NCBI RefSeq assembly: GCF_000212415.1
Contig: NC_015500.1
Span: 2,418,001-2,482,000 of the forward strand
From: Treponema brennaborense DSM 12168
GTDB lineage: Bacteria > Spirochaetota > Spirochaetia > Treponematales > Treponemataceae
Direction: 5' to 3'
Length of the DNA stretch: 64,000 nucleotides
Position numbers and translations under genes: made by a program. Below the pieces are notes generated by a model. It saw nothing but the letters and a program-made list of their open reading frames with translations. It did no database searches and was not told the origin of the DNA. Of the stretch, positions 1 to 7,902 are shown one piece after another. The first letter of the stretch is position 1. The number at the start of each line of letters is the position of its first letter.

Positions 1-1227
1 CGTACCGGCGGAACATATTTTATCCGTGTGATTGCGTACCGAAACGAAATTATTCCTGATTTTTTCTATCGTTTTGTTGAAATAAAGTGCGATACGCGCC
101 GGCTCGTCTTTTCCGACGCACTCAAGCCGGACGGTCAAATCACCCTCGCCGTCCGAAATATCGTGCAACAAATCGGCCGTCGTTATCAGCGGCTTGAGCA
201 TCGGCGTAAGAACCAATACGAAACTCAGAATCAGAATACAGCCTAAAACCGAAAACGTCAAAATCAGCATTCCGGTTACACGATCCGCCAACGCGTACGA
301 GTCTTTCAAGGGCGTCATCGATACGACGAACCAGGTTGAATCGCTGTCTCTCAGCGAAAGCGGCAGGACAATGCCGACGACTTCCTTATCGAGATCAATC
401 GAATGAGTTACGAATAAAAACGAACCGTTTTCAACGGTGCCGGTTCGGAGCGAATCGAACACCGATCGGTTCTTTTCAAAAAGGGGGTCTTTTTGCCCGA
501 TAGACGATTCATTCGGAGAAACGAGCACGTTACCTTCGCCGGAAATCAACTTTGAGTAGTTATTTTTGACTGAAGTATCCGTATCCAAAGACACCCAATC
601 GCTCAAATGAATATCGAATCCGACGAATCCCATCCGAATACCGGAAGCATCGGTTACCGGAACCGCAATGGTAAAAATCAGCGTATGTTTGCCGAGCGCC
701 AAATCGTCTTCGTCAAAAGCGGGCTCGCTTATGTCCAGCGCGTTTTTTTGCGCCAAAGAAGTATACCAGTCGGTATCCGCATAATCTTCAATCGAAGTGA
801 AAGAGGATTCACCGGCGTCGTCGGTGAACCAGCAGGCAGAAAACCGGCCCTGCGCTCCGTACAATTCCGATCCGGCGAATTCGGCGTCCCGTCCGTCCAG
901 CGCGTTCGGCTCCCAAATGGTCCAGGCACTGTAACAATTTTCCATACTTTCAAACGAATCTTTCAATAAGCCGGACAATATATTCCGGCGATATTCGGCC
1001 GGAATTTGTTTGAACGAACCGAATTGTGCTGCAAGATTTTCCGCTATTCCGATTTTCAACTGCATATCGGATTCAATGCGGGAACCGATAGTCTTGGCGA
1101 ACAGAGTCAATTTCGTATCAGTTTCATCTTCCACCGCACGTTTTACAAAATGTGAAACGAAAAAGCAAGCGGCCACACTGAAAACGCACAAAACGGAACA
1201 TAAAACGAGTAGTAATTTTTTCTTCAT
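1..1227 (-). CDS. Methyl-accepting chemotaxis protein, N-terminal part (runs off window)
   Basis: The first 409 residues are present; the C-terminal signalling half lies outside the window. Residues about 5-27 form an uncleaved signal anchor. They are followed by a periplasmic region of about 290 residues with a dCache-like pattern (YADTDWYTSL, then IAVPVTD and MGFVGFDI). A second membrane helix lies at about 320-343, then a HAMP-like stretch containing DISDGEGDLTVRL. This order is typical of chemoreceptors that sense small molecules in the periplasm and control CheA. The start is the ATG at 1227, preceded by AGGATGG. The ligand cannot be told from sequence. The MCP methyl-accepting hairpin itself is not visible, so a histidine kinase or cyclase with the same input module is not excluded. 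Confidence 0.8.
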   Translation of the reverse strand, partial: MKKKLLLVLCSVLCVFSVAACFFVSHFVKRAVEDETDTKLTLFAKTIGSRIESDMQLKIGIAENLAAQFGSFKQIPAEYRRNILSGLLKDSFESMENCYSAWTIWEPNALDGRDAEFAGSELYGAQGRFSACWFTDDAGESSFTSIEDYADTDWYTSLAQKNALDISEPAFDEDDLALGKHTLIFTIAVPVTDASGIRMGFVGFDIHLSDWVSLDTDTSVKNNYSKLISGEGNVLVSPNESSIGQKDPLFEKNRSVFDSLRTGTVENGSFLFVTHSIDLDKEVVGIVLPLSLRDSDSTWFVVSMTPLKDSYALADRVTGMLILTFSVLGCILILSFVLVLTPMLKPLITTADLLHDISDGEGDLTVRLECVGKDEPARIALYFNKTIEKIRNNFVSVRNHTDKICSAGT

Positions 1228-1368
1228 ATCTACCATCCTACTGTACAAAAGTTGTATACCACACGGTGTACGAAATCGTATAGTAAATGATAACGAAAAT
1301 TTTTTCAATATGTAAAATAATTTACTTTTTATGAATTCAAGTGTCCGGAGAAAGGAAACGACCGTTTT

Positions 1369-1453
1369 TGCGGAAGGAACGCAGCTCTGCCGGGAACCCG
1401 TCGGGAACCCGATCTGTCGGGCAAAAGAGATTGCCCGACGGGGTCCTTCCGCA
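1369..1453. other. Highly structured intergenic hairpin cluster downstream of leuB
   Basis: Between the leuB stop and the chemoreceptor start there are nested perfect inverted repeats. A 10-bp outer stem pairs 1369-1378 with 1444-1453, and a 9-bp inner stem pairs 1416-1424 with 1431-1439. A tandem CGGGAACCCG motif sits between them. There is no T-run on either side, so a simple intrinsic terminator is not supported. It could be a Rho-type or processing structure at the end of the leuB transcript, or a degenerate repeat element. Confidence 0.5.
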
Positions 1454-1463
1454 GCCGGAGCTG

Positions 1464-2561
1464 CTATTTCAGCTTTTCGATAACGAGATCTCCCATTTTT
1501 CCGGTACCGACCAATTTTCCGGCAGCTTTCACCGCTTCCAGATCCGCACCGCTGCCGGCAATGTCGCCGGTCCGCCATCCCGCGTCGAGCACCGCTTCCA
1601 CGGCTTTTTCAACGGCCGCGGCTTCCGCGTTCATGCCGAAGTCGTAACGCAGCAGCATTGCGCACGAAAGGATCGTCGCAAGCGGATTCGCCTTGTCCTG
1701 CCCCGCGATATCCGGCGCGGAACCGTGAATCGGCTCGTACAACCCGGGGCCGGATCCGTCGCCCAGAGAGGCGGACGCGAGCATTCCGATGGAGCCGGTA
1801 ATCTGACTCGCTTCGTCGGAAAGGATATCGCCGAACATATTGCTCGTCGCGATAACGTCGAACTGTCCGGGATTGCGCACCAACTGCATCGCCGCGTTGT
1901 CCACGTACATATACGAAAGTTCCACGCCCGGATAATCGGCCTTAACCGATTCGGTTACCTCGCGCCACAGCCGGCTCGATTCCAGAATGTTCGCTTTATC
2001 AACGACGCACAGCTTATTGCGGCGTTTTTGTGCGGACTCGAAGCCGAGGCGCACGATGCGCTCGATTTCGGGAACCGTGTATTTTTCGGTATCCCACGCG
2101 GTGCTGTTGTCGGCAGACCGGCCGCGTTCCCCGAAATAAATGCCGCCGGTCAATTCACGCACGATCAGCAAATCGAGACCTTTTCCGACGATTTCGTTTT
2201 TAAGCGGGCACGCGGCGGACAATTGTTTAAACATGACGGCCGGGCGCAGATTCGCGTATACTTTCATGCCTCCGCGCAGACCGAGCAGCGCCTTTTCCGG
2301 ACGCAGATGGCCGGGAACGTTGTCCCACTTCGGCCCGCCGACGGCACCCAACAATACGGCGTCGCTTGCCAGACACGTGTCCAGCGACGCTTTCGGCAGC
2401 GGCTCTCCGGTAGCGTCGATAGCGGCGCCGCCGGCCAGAACCGTTTTATAGGAAAATGAATGTCCGAATTTTACCGCCACTGCGTCAAGCACGCGGACAC
2501 CTTCACGCACGATATCAGGTCCGATACCGTCGCCGGGAATAAGCGCAATCGTTTTTTTCAT
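1464..2561 (-). CDS. leuB: 3-isopropylmalate dehydrogenase
   Basis: NAD-dependent oxidative decarboxylation of 3-isopropylmalate to 2-oxoisocaproate, the third step of leucine synthesis, in the cytoplasm. The 365-residue length is normal. It begins with the GDGIGPDIV nucleotide/substrate motif and carries the LeuB-type substrate helix [11 protein letters not shown], the [11 protein letters not shown] segment, and the metal-binding [10 protein letters not shown] region, which separate it from isocitrate and tartrate dehydrogenases. The start at 2561 has AGGGG upstream. It stands alone: no leuA, leuC or leuD is in the window, so pathway completeness cannot be judged here. Confidence 0.93.
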   Translation of the reverse strand: MKKTIALIPGDGIGPDIVREGVRVLDAVAVKFGHSFSYKTVLAGGAAIDATGEPLPKASLDTCLASDAVLLGAVGGPKWDNVPGHLRPEKALLGLRGGMKVYANLRPAVMFKQLSAACPLKNEIVGKGLDLLIVRELTGGIYFGERGRSADNSTAWDTEKYTVPEIERIVRLGFESAQKRRNKLCVVDKANILESSRLWREVTESVKADYPGVELSYMYVDNAAMQLVRNPGQFDVIATSNMFGDILSDEASQITGSIGMLASASLGDGSGPGLYEPIHGSAPDIAGQDKANPLATILSCAMLLRYDFGMNAEAAAVEKAVEAVLDAGWRTGDIAGSGADLEAVKAAGKLVGTGKMGDLVIEKLK

Positions 2562-2828
2562 AAAAACCCCTATGAAACGTTAAGCCCGTCCGGAACCGTT
2601 CGGCGGCTGACTGCCGGTACGCTGCGTCGACACAATGTACCGCCGCAACACACCGGCGCATGAGCGCAGTACGCACGGAACCCGCAGTATGACGCGGAAT
2701 CCGCCCCGCACGATGCTTAACAAATAATAAAATATAAGCAGTATTTATAAATATACTACACTATTGCGCGGATCGTGTCCAGACGATCGGCTTACGAGCG
2801 CAAAAAACAGAAAAAACATAATATCCTC
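2562..2828. other. Intergenic region between leuB and padR
   Basis: About 270 bases separate the divergent leuB and PadR genes. The half next to leuB is G+C-rich and the half next to padR is A+T-rich. Apart from the leuB ribosome site and the padR promoter just downstream of this stretch I see no RNA gene or convincing coding sequence. Confidence 0.4.
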
Positions 2829-2863
2829 TTGACAAAATGATATTATAGTAAGTATAATATCAT
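2829..2863 (+). promoter_or_regulatory. padR promoter with overlapping palindromic operator
   Basis: TTGACA at 2829-2834 and TATAAT at 2853-2858 are separated by 18 bp. A perfect inverted repeat with 11-bp arms and a 5-bp centre, ATGATATTATA (2837-2847) and its complement (2853-2863), fills the spacer and covers the -10 box. A dimeric PadR bound here would block RNA polymerase, so autorepression of the four-gene operon is inferred. Confidence 0.85.
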
Positions 2864-2876
2864 ACGAGGTACAAAT

Positions 2877-3203
2877 ATGGAATTTAATACCGGCGCGGCC
2901 TTGCTGGACGCAGTTGTACTTTCGATAGTTGCCAGAGAAGGAACATACGGATACAAAATCACGCAGGACGTCCGGAATATCATGAATATTTCGGAAAGCA
3001 CGCTGTATCCGGTACTCAGGCGGCTGCAAAAAGACAACTGTTTGGACACGTACGACGTCGAATTCGGCGGCAGAAACAGGCGCTACTACAAAATTACGGC
3101 AAACGGCATGATACGGCTTGACGAATATCGCCGGGAATGGAATGCTTACCGTAAGAAGATCGATAAGGTGTTGTTCGGCACGGAAGCGGATAACAACGGG
3201 TAA
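2877..3203 (+). CDS. PadR family transcriptional regulator
   Basis: A 108-residue winged-helix protein. The recognisable PadR core is LSIVAREGTYGYKITQDV, then SESTLYPVLRRLQKDNCL (recognition helix), then the wing GRNRRYYKIT. A C-terminal helix (residues about 80-100) would provide dimerisation. PadR proteins of this short type usually repress neighbouring membrane-protein genes. Here the gene leads an operon with HAAS, DUF4097 and PspC proteins, a partnership common in Firmicutes and some spirochetes. GAGGT precedes the ATG. The palindrome across its own promoter supports autoregulation. The effector is unknown. Confidence 0.9.
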   Translation: MEFNTGAALLDAVVLSIVAREGTYGYKITQDVRNIMNISESTLYPVLRRLQKDNCLDTYDVEFGGRNRRYYKITANGMIRLDEYRREWNAYRKKIDKVLFGTEADNNG

Positions 3204-3218
3204 CAGAGGAAGGAGACT

Positions 3219-3872
3219 ATGAACAAAACGGAGTATATTGCCGCGCTCAGAACGGAGATTCAAGCACTGCCGGAAACTGAGCGAGAAGAAGCAATTTTAT
3301 ACTATACGGAATACTTCGACGACGCAGGAGCGGAAAACGAAGCGGCGGTTATTGCCGAACTCGGTACGCCCGAAGAGTTGGGAAAGTATATTTTGACAAA
3401 GTTTTCGTGTGTGCCGGAAACGGTCAAAGCTTCCGCCAAAAAAAAGGCGGAGTCCGCCCTGAATGCAGCCGGAAAAACGGAAAAGGCGTCGTCGGGAGCA
3501 AAAATTCTGCTCATCATCCTGTTGGTTGTCATAACGTTTCCGATTTGGATACCGGTTGTCAGCACCGTTTTCGGCATCGCGTTCGGTCTGCTGATCGCCG
3601 CAATCGCTATCGTATGCAGCCTGTTCATCGCGGCGATCGCCGTTCTCATCGGCGGGTTGGCGGCGCTCATCTTCGGCTTGGCGGCAATGTTCACCGCGCC
3701 GGTGTCGGGCATTTTGCTGGCGGGGCTCGGTTTGATGCTGGCGGGAGCCGGTTTGATCTGCACCGTCTTCGGCATTTGGATCTGCACGAAATGCATTCCC
3801 GTCATTATCAGGGGATTCGTAAAATTGTGCAAAATGCCGTTCAGCAGACGGAAGGAGAATGACAACGTATGA
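3219..3872 (+). CDS. HAAS/DUF1700 family membrane protein
   Basis: 217 residues. The first ~75 residues are the soluble HAAS-type helical domain: ALRTEIQALPETEREEAILYY, then YTEYFDDAG and a helix beginning ELGTPEELGKYIL. A lysine/alanine linker and four or so hydrophobic helices (about 95-200) follow. HAAS domains are known to accompany PadR regulators and to act in envelope-stress or transporter control; the molecular activity is not established. It lies 15 bp after padR behind an AGGAAGGAG ribosome site and overlaps the next gene by ATGA, so translation is coupled. Confidence 0.85.
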   Translation: MNKTEYIAALRTEIQALPETEREEAILYYTEYFDDAGAENEAAVIAELGTPEELGKYILTKFSCVPETVKASAKKKAESALNAAGKTEKASSGAKILLIILLVVITFPIWIPVVSTVFGIAFGLLIAAIAIVCSLFIAAIAVLIGGLAALIFGLAAMFTAPVSGILLAGLGLMLAGAGLICTVFGIWICTKCIPVIIRGFVKLCKMPFSRRKENDNV

Positions 3873-4732
3873 AATCCAAAAATAAAATTGCAATTATCAT
3901 CGGACTGTGCCTTGCCGGAGCGGGTCTGCTGTTAACGCTGATTGCACTCGCCGCCGGTGCAACGATAGAAAAAGCGGTGTACGATATTGACAAAAATATC
4001 GGAAAAAACGGACGCGCCGCCGCCGTTTACGAAAAGTGGGACGACTACGACAAAGGAGAGTATTATATGGAAGAAAAAGACCTTATTCTGCGCGGAGAAA
4101 CGTATTCGGCGGAATCAGTCAGGCGTCTTAAACTGGACATTGCGGCGGCGGAAGCACAGCTCGTCATCGGGGACCGTTTTTCCGTACAGTCTGCGAATAT
4201 TCCCTGCGCGGTCGATTTCAGCGACGGCACGCTGAACATACGCACGAAACATCCGCGCTGGAACTGGCTGTTCAAAGCGCCGTGGAAAAATCCAAAAATC
4301 GTCGTAACGGTTCCGCCGCACGCGAAGCTCGACTCGGTAAGCATCGAAATAGGAGCCGGCTCGCTTGTCAGCAAAAACGCGGAAATTTCATGCAATTCGG
4401 CAAAAATCGAAGTCGGAATGGGCGAATGCATATTGTATAATTTTACCGCAGCGGAATACGCCGATATAGAATGCGGCATGGGCTCCATGGAAATCCGCGG
4501 AACGATTACCGGTTCGGCAAAAGTCGATTGCGGTATGGGAGAAATCAATCTGTACCTGTACGGCGATCCGCAGGACTATTCGTACACCGCGTCGGTCGGT
4601 ATGGGAAGCGTGCGTGTGAACACGACCGAACTGAACGGTATGGGCGGAAAAGCGCAATCTCCTTACCGAGGTAAAAACGACCTTGAAATTGACTGCGGAA
4701 TGGGTTCCATCAACGTCCAAATCGCACGATAG
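3869..4732 (+). CDS. DUF4097-type beta-repeat protein with membrane anchor
   Basis: 287 residues with an N-terminal membrane helix (about 7-28), an acidic linker, and a C-terminal repetitive beta region. The motif GMG recurs five times (VGMGECILYNF, CGMGSMEIRG, CGMGEINLYLYG, VGMGSVRVNT, CGMGSINVQIA), the pattern of a short beta-solenoid. DUF4097 proteins are putative adhesin-like or envelope-stress proteins whose biochemical role is unknown. Its position between HAAS and PspC proteins under PadR control suggests a role in sensing or stabilising the inner membrane; this is inference. Confidence 0.82.
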   Translation: MKSKNKIAIIIGLCLAGAGLLLTLIALAAGATIEKAVYDIDKNIGKNGRAAAVYEKWDDYDKGEYYMEEKDLILRGETYSAESVRRLKLDIAAAEAQLVIGDRFSVQSANIPCAVDFSDGTLNIRTKHPRWNWLFKAPWKNPKIVVTVPPHAKLDSVSIEIGAGSLVSKNAEISCNSAKIEVGMGECILYNFTAAEYADIECGMGSMEIRGTITGSAKVDCGMGEINLYLYGDPQDYSYTASVGMGSVRVNTTELNGMGGKAQSPYRGKNDLEIDCGMGSINVQIAR

Positions 4733-4759
4733 ACGTACAATAAATAGGAATAACCGATT

Positions 4760-4984
4760 ATGGAGGAAAATCAATTGGCAGAAACGGAAAACACCGGAAA
4801 AAAATTGCGCAAATCACGGAACAAAATGATTTGCGGTGTGTGTGCGGGCGTCGCCGAATACTTTGCGGTAGATCCGACGCTGATCAGACTGATAACCGTC
4901 TTTCTGGTATTCGCGGGAATCGGAAGCGGGCTGCTCGCCTATATCATCGCGGCAATCATCATGCCCGAAGCGCCTCAGTCGTAA
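4760..4984 (+). CDS. PspC domain protein
   Basis: A 74-residue PspC-domain protein. It has the hallmark KLRKSRNKMICGVCAGVAEYFAVDPTLIRL split by a turn, followed by one long hydrophobic segment (about 45-68) ending in MPEAPQ. PspC-domain proteins are small inner-membrane proteins tied to phage-shock or envelope-stress responses. The start follows GGAATAACCG, a weak ribosome site, 27 bp after the DUF4097 gene. It is the last gene of the padR operon, with a terminator directly downstream. Confidence 0.9.
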   Translation: MEENQLAETENTGKKLRKSRNKMICGVCAGVAEYFAVDPTLIRLITVFLVFAGIGSGLLAYIIAAIIMPEAPQS

Positions 4985-4992
4985 CCGGAACG

Positions 4993-5038
4993 GCGCCCTG
5001 AAGCAAAACGGCAGCTTTTCTTCAGCGGCGCTTTTTTT
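4993..5038 (+). terminator. Rho-independent terminator of the padR operon
   Basis: GCGCC-CTGAAG (4993-5003) pairs with CTTCAG-CGGCGC (5020-5031), followed by seven T residues (5032-5038). It lies 8 bp after the PspC stop. Confidence 0.88.
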
Positions 5039-5155
5039 ACAACCGCGTTGCCGGCCCCGCACCATTTACGGCTACGGGGTACCGAGCCTCACGTTACGGC
5101 GGACCTCGCTTCGGCCAATCAGCACACACGAAAAGAATCTTCCCAAATGCGGTTT

Positions 5156-5491
5156 TTATTGTTTCCGATATAATTCTTCGATTTTCTCGTGAATGGAAGA
5201 CTGTGCGTTTTCCAATTCCTTGTCAATGATCGAGTTAATTTTGTTCTGCACGGAACCGTCTATCGTATGCGCATTCTGAGAATAAAACAACAAAGACGGA
5301 GCGATATTAAAAACATCTATCATTTTTTCAAGCAATTTGTACGTTACAAATTTACCGCCTGTTTCAATAACGCTTAAATGGTTCGGTGAAATTTCAAGAA
5401 TTTCTGAAAGCTGCTCTTGAGAAAGTCCCATCTGCTTTCTGTAATATTTTACATTTTCTCCAAAAATCTTTCTTATATTTATTTCACACAT
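5156..5491 (-). CDS. XRE family transcriptional regulator
   Basis: A helix-turn-helix protein of 111 residues from the preferred ATG at 5491. The HTH core is FGENVKYYRKQMGLSQEQL, then EISPNHLSVIETGG, in the N-terminal half. The C-terminal half is a helical, probably dimerising segment (NKINSIIDKELENAQSS). An upstream ATG at 5509 exists but overlaps the proposed -10 box, so it is unlikely to be used. The gene diverges from the caspase-like gene. Three near-palindromes in the shared intergenic region, one on its own -35 box, point to autoregulation and control of that neighbour. There is no strong ribosome site. Confidence 0.85.
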   Translation of the reverse strand: MCEINIRKIFGENVKYYRKQMGLSQEQLSEILEISPNHLSVIETGGKFVTYKLLEKMIDVFNIAPSLLFYSQNAHTIDGSVQNKINSIIDKELENAQSSIHEKIEELYRKQ

Positions 5492-5504
5492 AAAAAAAGT
5501 ATGA

Positions 5505-5622
5505 AGCATAAAACGAACTTATTACACATTCAAAAAGAATTAGTATTTATAAAATACATTCTTTTAGATTGATTATTATCTCGAATTGAATTATAATATT
5601 TATAAAATCATTCTAAAAGAAT
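5505..5622. promoter_or_regulatory. Divergent promoters with three XRE operator candidates
   Basis: Leftward promoter: TTGAAT/TATGCT on the minus strand (5528-5533 and 5505-5510 on plus), spacer 17. Rightward promoter: TTGATT (5569-5574) and TATAAT (5592-5597), spacer 17. Three 13-bp near-palindromes of the form ATTCtnnnaGAAT lie at 5528-5540, 5558-5570 and 5610-5622. Their start-to-start distances are 30 and 52 bp, close to three and five helical turns. They cover the leftward -35, abut the rightward -35, and lie at the rightward start of transcription. Confidence 0.75.
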
Positions 5623-5654
5623 GTTTGTTTTTAACAAGGCGCTTTGAGAGAATC

Positions 5655-6380
5655 ATGGGAATGACTGTTTTTGAAAACCGAATCGTTAACCGTTACGCCG
5701 TTCTTGCCGGAACTTCCTCTAAAGCGGGATTCCAGCAGAAATCAATTTGCAGCATATACGATTTTCTCAAAAGTACGGCCGGCGGCGCATGGGCGGACAG
5801 GGAGATTTTGATTCTTCCCGAAGGCGTTGACGTTCCCCTGCTGAAATTCATTCTGCGGCGTGCTGCGGAATGCGGAACTGATTTTCTGTTCCTGTATTTC
5901 TGTGGAAACGAGCACGACGGGCTGACAGGGGACGGCTTCTCCGTCGGCGGCACGGAAATTAAGCGTAATTATATAGAAGAAACATGCAAAAAACAGGTTA
6001 CGGTGTTCGACACGTGCGCGGCGCTTGTTCCGGCGGACGCTGACGGTGCGGAGGAATGGAACGCTGACGACGGTGCAACCGCGTGCTGCGCGGACACCGG
6101 CGACGGTGCAGACGAGCGGCAGCTTGCAATGGCACGCATATTGGGTGATGAAGCGCTTTGTGCGGTGGACGGCGGTCTGTGGCTGTCAGGGTGCACGGAG
6201 GGCGAACGGCCGGTGCTCCGCGTTGACGGCTGTGGCGTGTACACCGCGGCATTGGTAGAATCGCTTGCCGCGGCGAACTCTATGCTCGATTTTAGAACGG
6301 CGGACAGAAGCGCGCGGTTTGCGTGCGCCGTGGCAAGGGCGGCGGCGGAAGCTGCTGTCAAAGAGGGAATTCCGGGGTGA
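5655..6380 (+). CDS. Caspase-like (clan CD) fold protein, putative
   Basis: 242 residues from the ATG at 5655, chosen because GAGAG lies just before it and the upstream ATG at 5586 would overlap the -10 box. The N-terminal ~125 residues resemble a small caspase/metacaspase p20 domain. A first strand RYAVLAGTS is followed by a helix with SICSIYDFLKS. Next comes a helix-strand unit FILRRAAECGTDFLFLYFCG ending in NEHDG (His87), and then the strand VTVFDTCAA (Cys121). Known caspase-like proteins have YFSGHG and DxC motifs at equivalent places; here the His motif is altered. The C-terminal half is alanine-rich and acidic with no recognised domain. Substrate and function are unknown. Neighbouring XRE regulator suggests switched expression. 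Confidence 0.5.
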   Translation: MGMTVFENRIVNRYAVLAGTSSKAGFQQKSICSIYDFLKSTAGGAWADREILILPEGVDVPLLKFILRRAAECGTDFLFLYFCGNEHDGLTGDGFSVGGTEIKRNYIEETCKKQVTVFDTCAALVPADADGAEEWNADDGATACCADTGDGADERQLAMARILGDEALCAVDGGLWLSGCTEGERPVLRVDGCGVYTAALVESLAAANSMLDFRTADRSARFACAVARAAAEAAVKEGIPG

Positions 6381-6477
6381 CGAAACTACCGTGCAAGATA
6401 AGAAAACTTAAAAAAACAGTTGGGAGAAAAAAGACCGCATATTACGTACCCGTTACGTATAGTTTGGCAGAAACAAT

Positions 6478-7902
6478 ATGAAAGGTAAGCGTTATCTTGC
6501 AAAAAATATGTTTTTTCTCACAATCGGGCAGTTCGGAACAAAATTGTTAAGTTTCTTTCTTGTACCGCTGTATACGAGCGTTCTGACTTCGGCAGAGTAC
6601 GGAACGTACGACTTATATTCGGCGACGGTAGGACTGTTGGTGCCGATTCTGACACTGAATATAGCGGATTCAACCATGCGCTTTATGCTGGACAAGAACG
6701 TTTCAAAGGAAGCTGTCGTTTCCATCAGCATAAGAAATTATATTTTCAGCATTGTTCTGTTCACGGCATTCATTGCCTTGAACAGTGTTTTCAACCTGTT
6801 TCCTATTTTCAATGAATATCGTGCGTTTCTTTTTCTTATGTTCGCTACCAACGGCCTAAGTTCTCTTTTTTTGAATATTGCCAGAGGATTTGACAAGATA
6901 AAAGACGTTTCAGTTTCCGGTGTACTTTGTTCTGCCGTAATGATTGCGCTAAATCTGATTTTTCTACTGCCGCTTCACCTTGGGCTGAAAGGCTATTATC
7001 TTGCGACGATTACCGGAATCGCCGTTCAGATTGCGTATCTGTTTTTTTCGCTCCGAATATACAAATTCAGCAACTTCAAGATAAAAGAGCCGGCTCTCAA
7101 TAAGCGAATGCTTCGGTATTCCTGTCCGATGATGTTGAACTCCGTTTCTTGGTGGGTCAATTCGGTTTCCGACCGTTACATCATAACATGGCTCTGCGGA
7201 ATTATCGAAAACGGCATCTATTCGGTGGCGTATAAGATTCCGTCTATTTTGACAATGTTTCAGAGTATTTTTGCACAGGCTTGGACGCTTTCTGCGGTAC
7301 AGGATTTTGATAAAGAAGATGTAAGCGGATTTTTTTCTGACATGTACAACTTTTATAACGTCTGCATGGTTCTTCTATGTTCGGGACTCATAATTCTAAC
7401 AAAACCACTTGCCCATGTGCTGTTTGCAAATGATTTTTATGCAGCATGGAGATACGTACCGTTTCTTCTGCTTTCTACGGTTTTCGGTGCACTTTCAGGT
7501 TATATAGGCGGAATTTTTGCCGCAGTGAAAAATTCCACGGCATTTGCAATATCAAGTTTTGTTGGTGCGGCAATAAACATCGTGCTGAATATAATTCTTA
7601 TTCGTTTAGTCGGAACAGTCGGGGCTGCGGTTGCGACACTCGTAAGCTATTTTGCAACTTGGATTATGCGCCTTATCTGTACAAGAAGAATCATAAAACT
7701 GAAGGTGAATTTTTTTAGGGATGGAGCCGCTTATGCCGTTCTCCTTTTGCAGACGGTAATAGTTCTGAAAATGAAATCTTCGTCGCCTATTCTGTATGGC
7801 ACCTGTCTGATTCTGCTGATTCTGATTTTAATACTGTATCGGGTGGTGATTTTCGGGGTAATTCATTTTGTAATGGAAAAATTCAAAGAGGTCAAAGTAT
7901 GA
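6478..7902 (+). CDS. Polysaccharide flippase (Wzx/MATE-like)
   Basis: 474 residues with about 12-14 hydrophobic helices throughout. The N-terminus (KNMFFLTIGQFGTKLLSFFLVPLYTSVLTSAEYGTYDLY) is the signature start of the polysaccharide biosynthesis/Wzx branch of the MOP superfamily, which moves lipid-linked glycan units across the inner membrane. It is the first gene of the glycan operon and overlaps the next gene by ATGA. No strong ribosome site precedes the ATG; TATAGT lies at 6457-6462. The gene is visibly richer in A+T than its upstream neighbours, a sign of possible transfer. Confidence 0.9.
   Translation: MKGKRYLAKNMFFLTIGQFGTKLLSFFLVPLYTSVLTSAEYGTYDLYSATVGLLVPILTLNIADSTMRFMLDKNVSKEAVVSISIRNYIFSIVLFTAFIALNSVFNLFPIFNEYRAFLFLMFATNGLSSLFLNIARGFDKIKDVSVSGVLCSAVMIALNLIFLLPLHLGLKGYYLATITGIAVQIAYLFFSLRIYKFSNFKIKEPALNKRMLRYSCPMMLNSVSWWVNSVSDRYIITWLCGIIENGIYSVAYKIPSILTMFQSIFAQAWTLSAVQDFDKEDVSGFFSDMYNFYNVCMVLLCSGLIILTKPLAHVLFANDFYAAWRYVPFLLLSTVFGALSGYIGGIFAAVKNSTAFAISSFVGAAINIVLNIILIRLVGTVGAAVATLVSYFATWIMRLICTRRIIKLKVNFFRDGAAYAVLLLQTVIVLKMKSSSPILYGTCLILLILILILYRVVIFGVIHFVMEKFKEVKV

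Noticed and set aside
1341-2459. Long plus-strand open frame opposite leuB
   Set aside because: It mirrors the leuB codon pattern, has no ribosome site or recognisable domain, and leuB is certain.
5586-5655. Upstream ATG for the caspase-like gene
   Set aside because: It would overlap the proposed -10 box and has no ribosome site; GAGAG is next to 5655.
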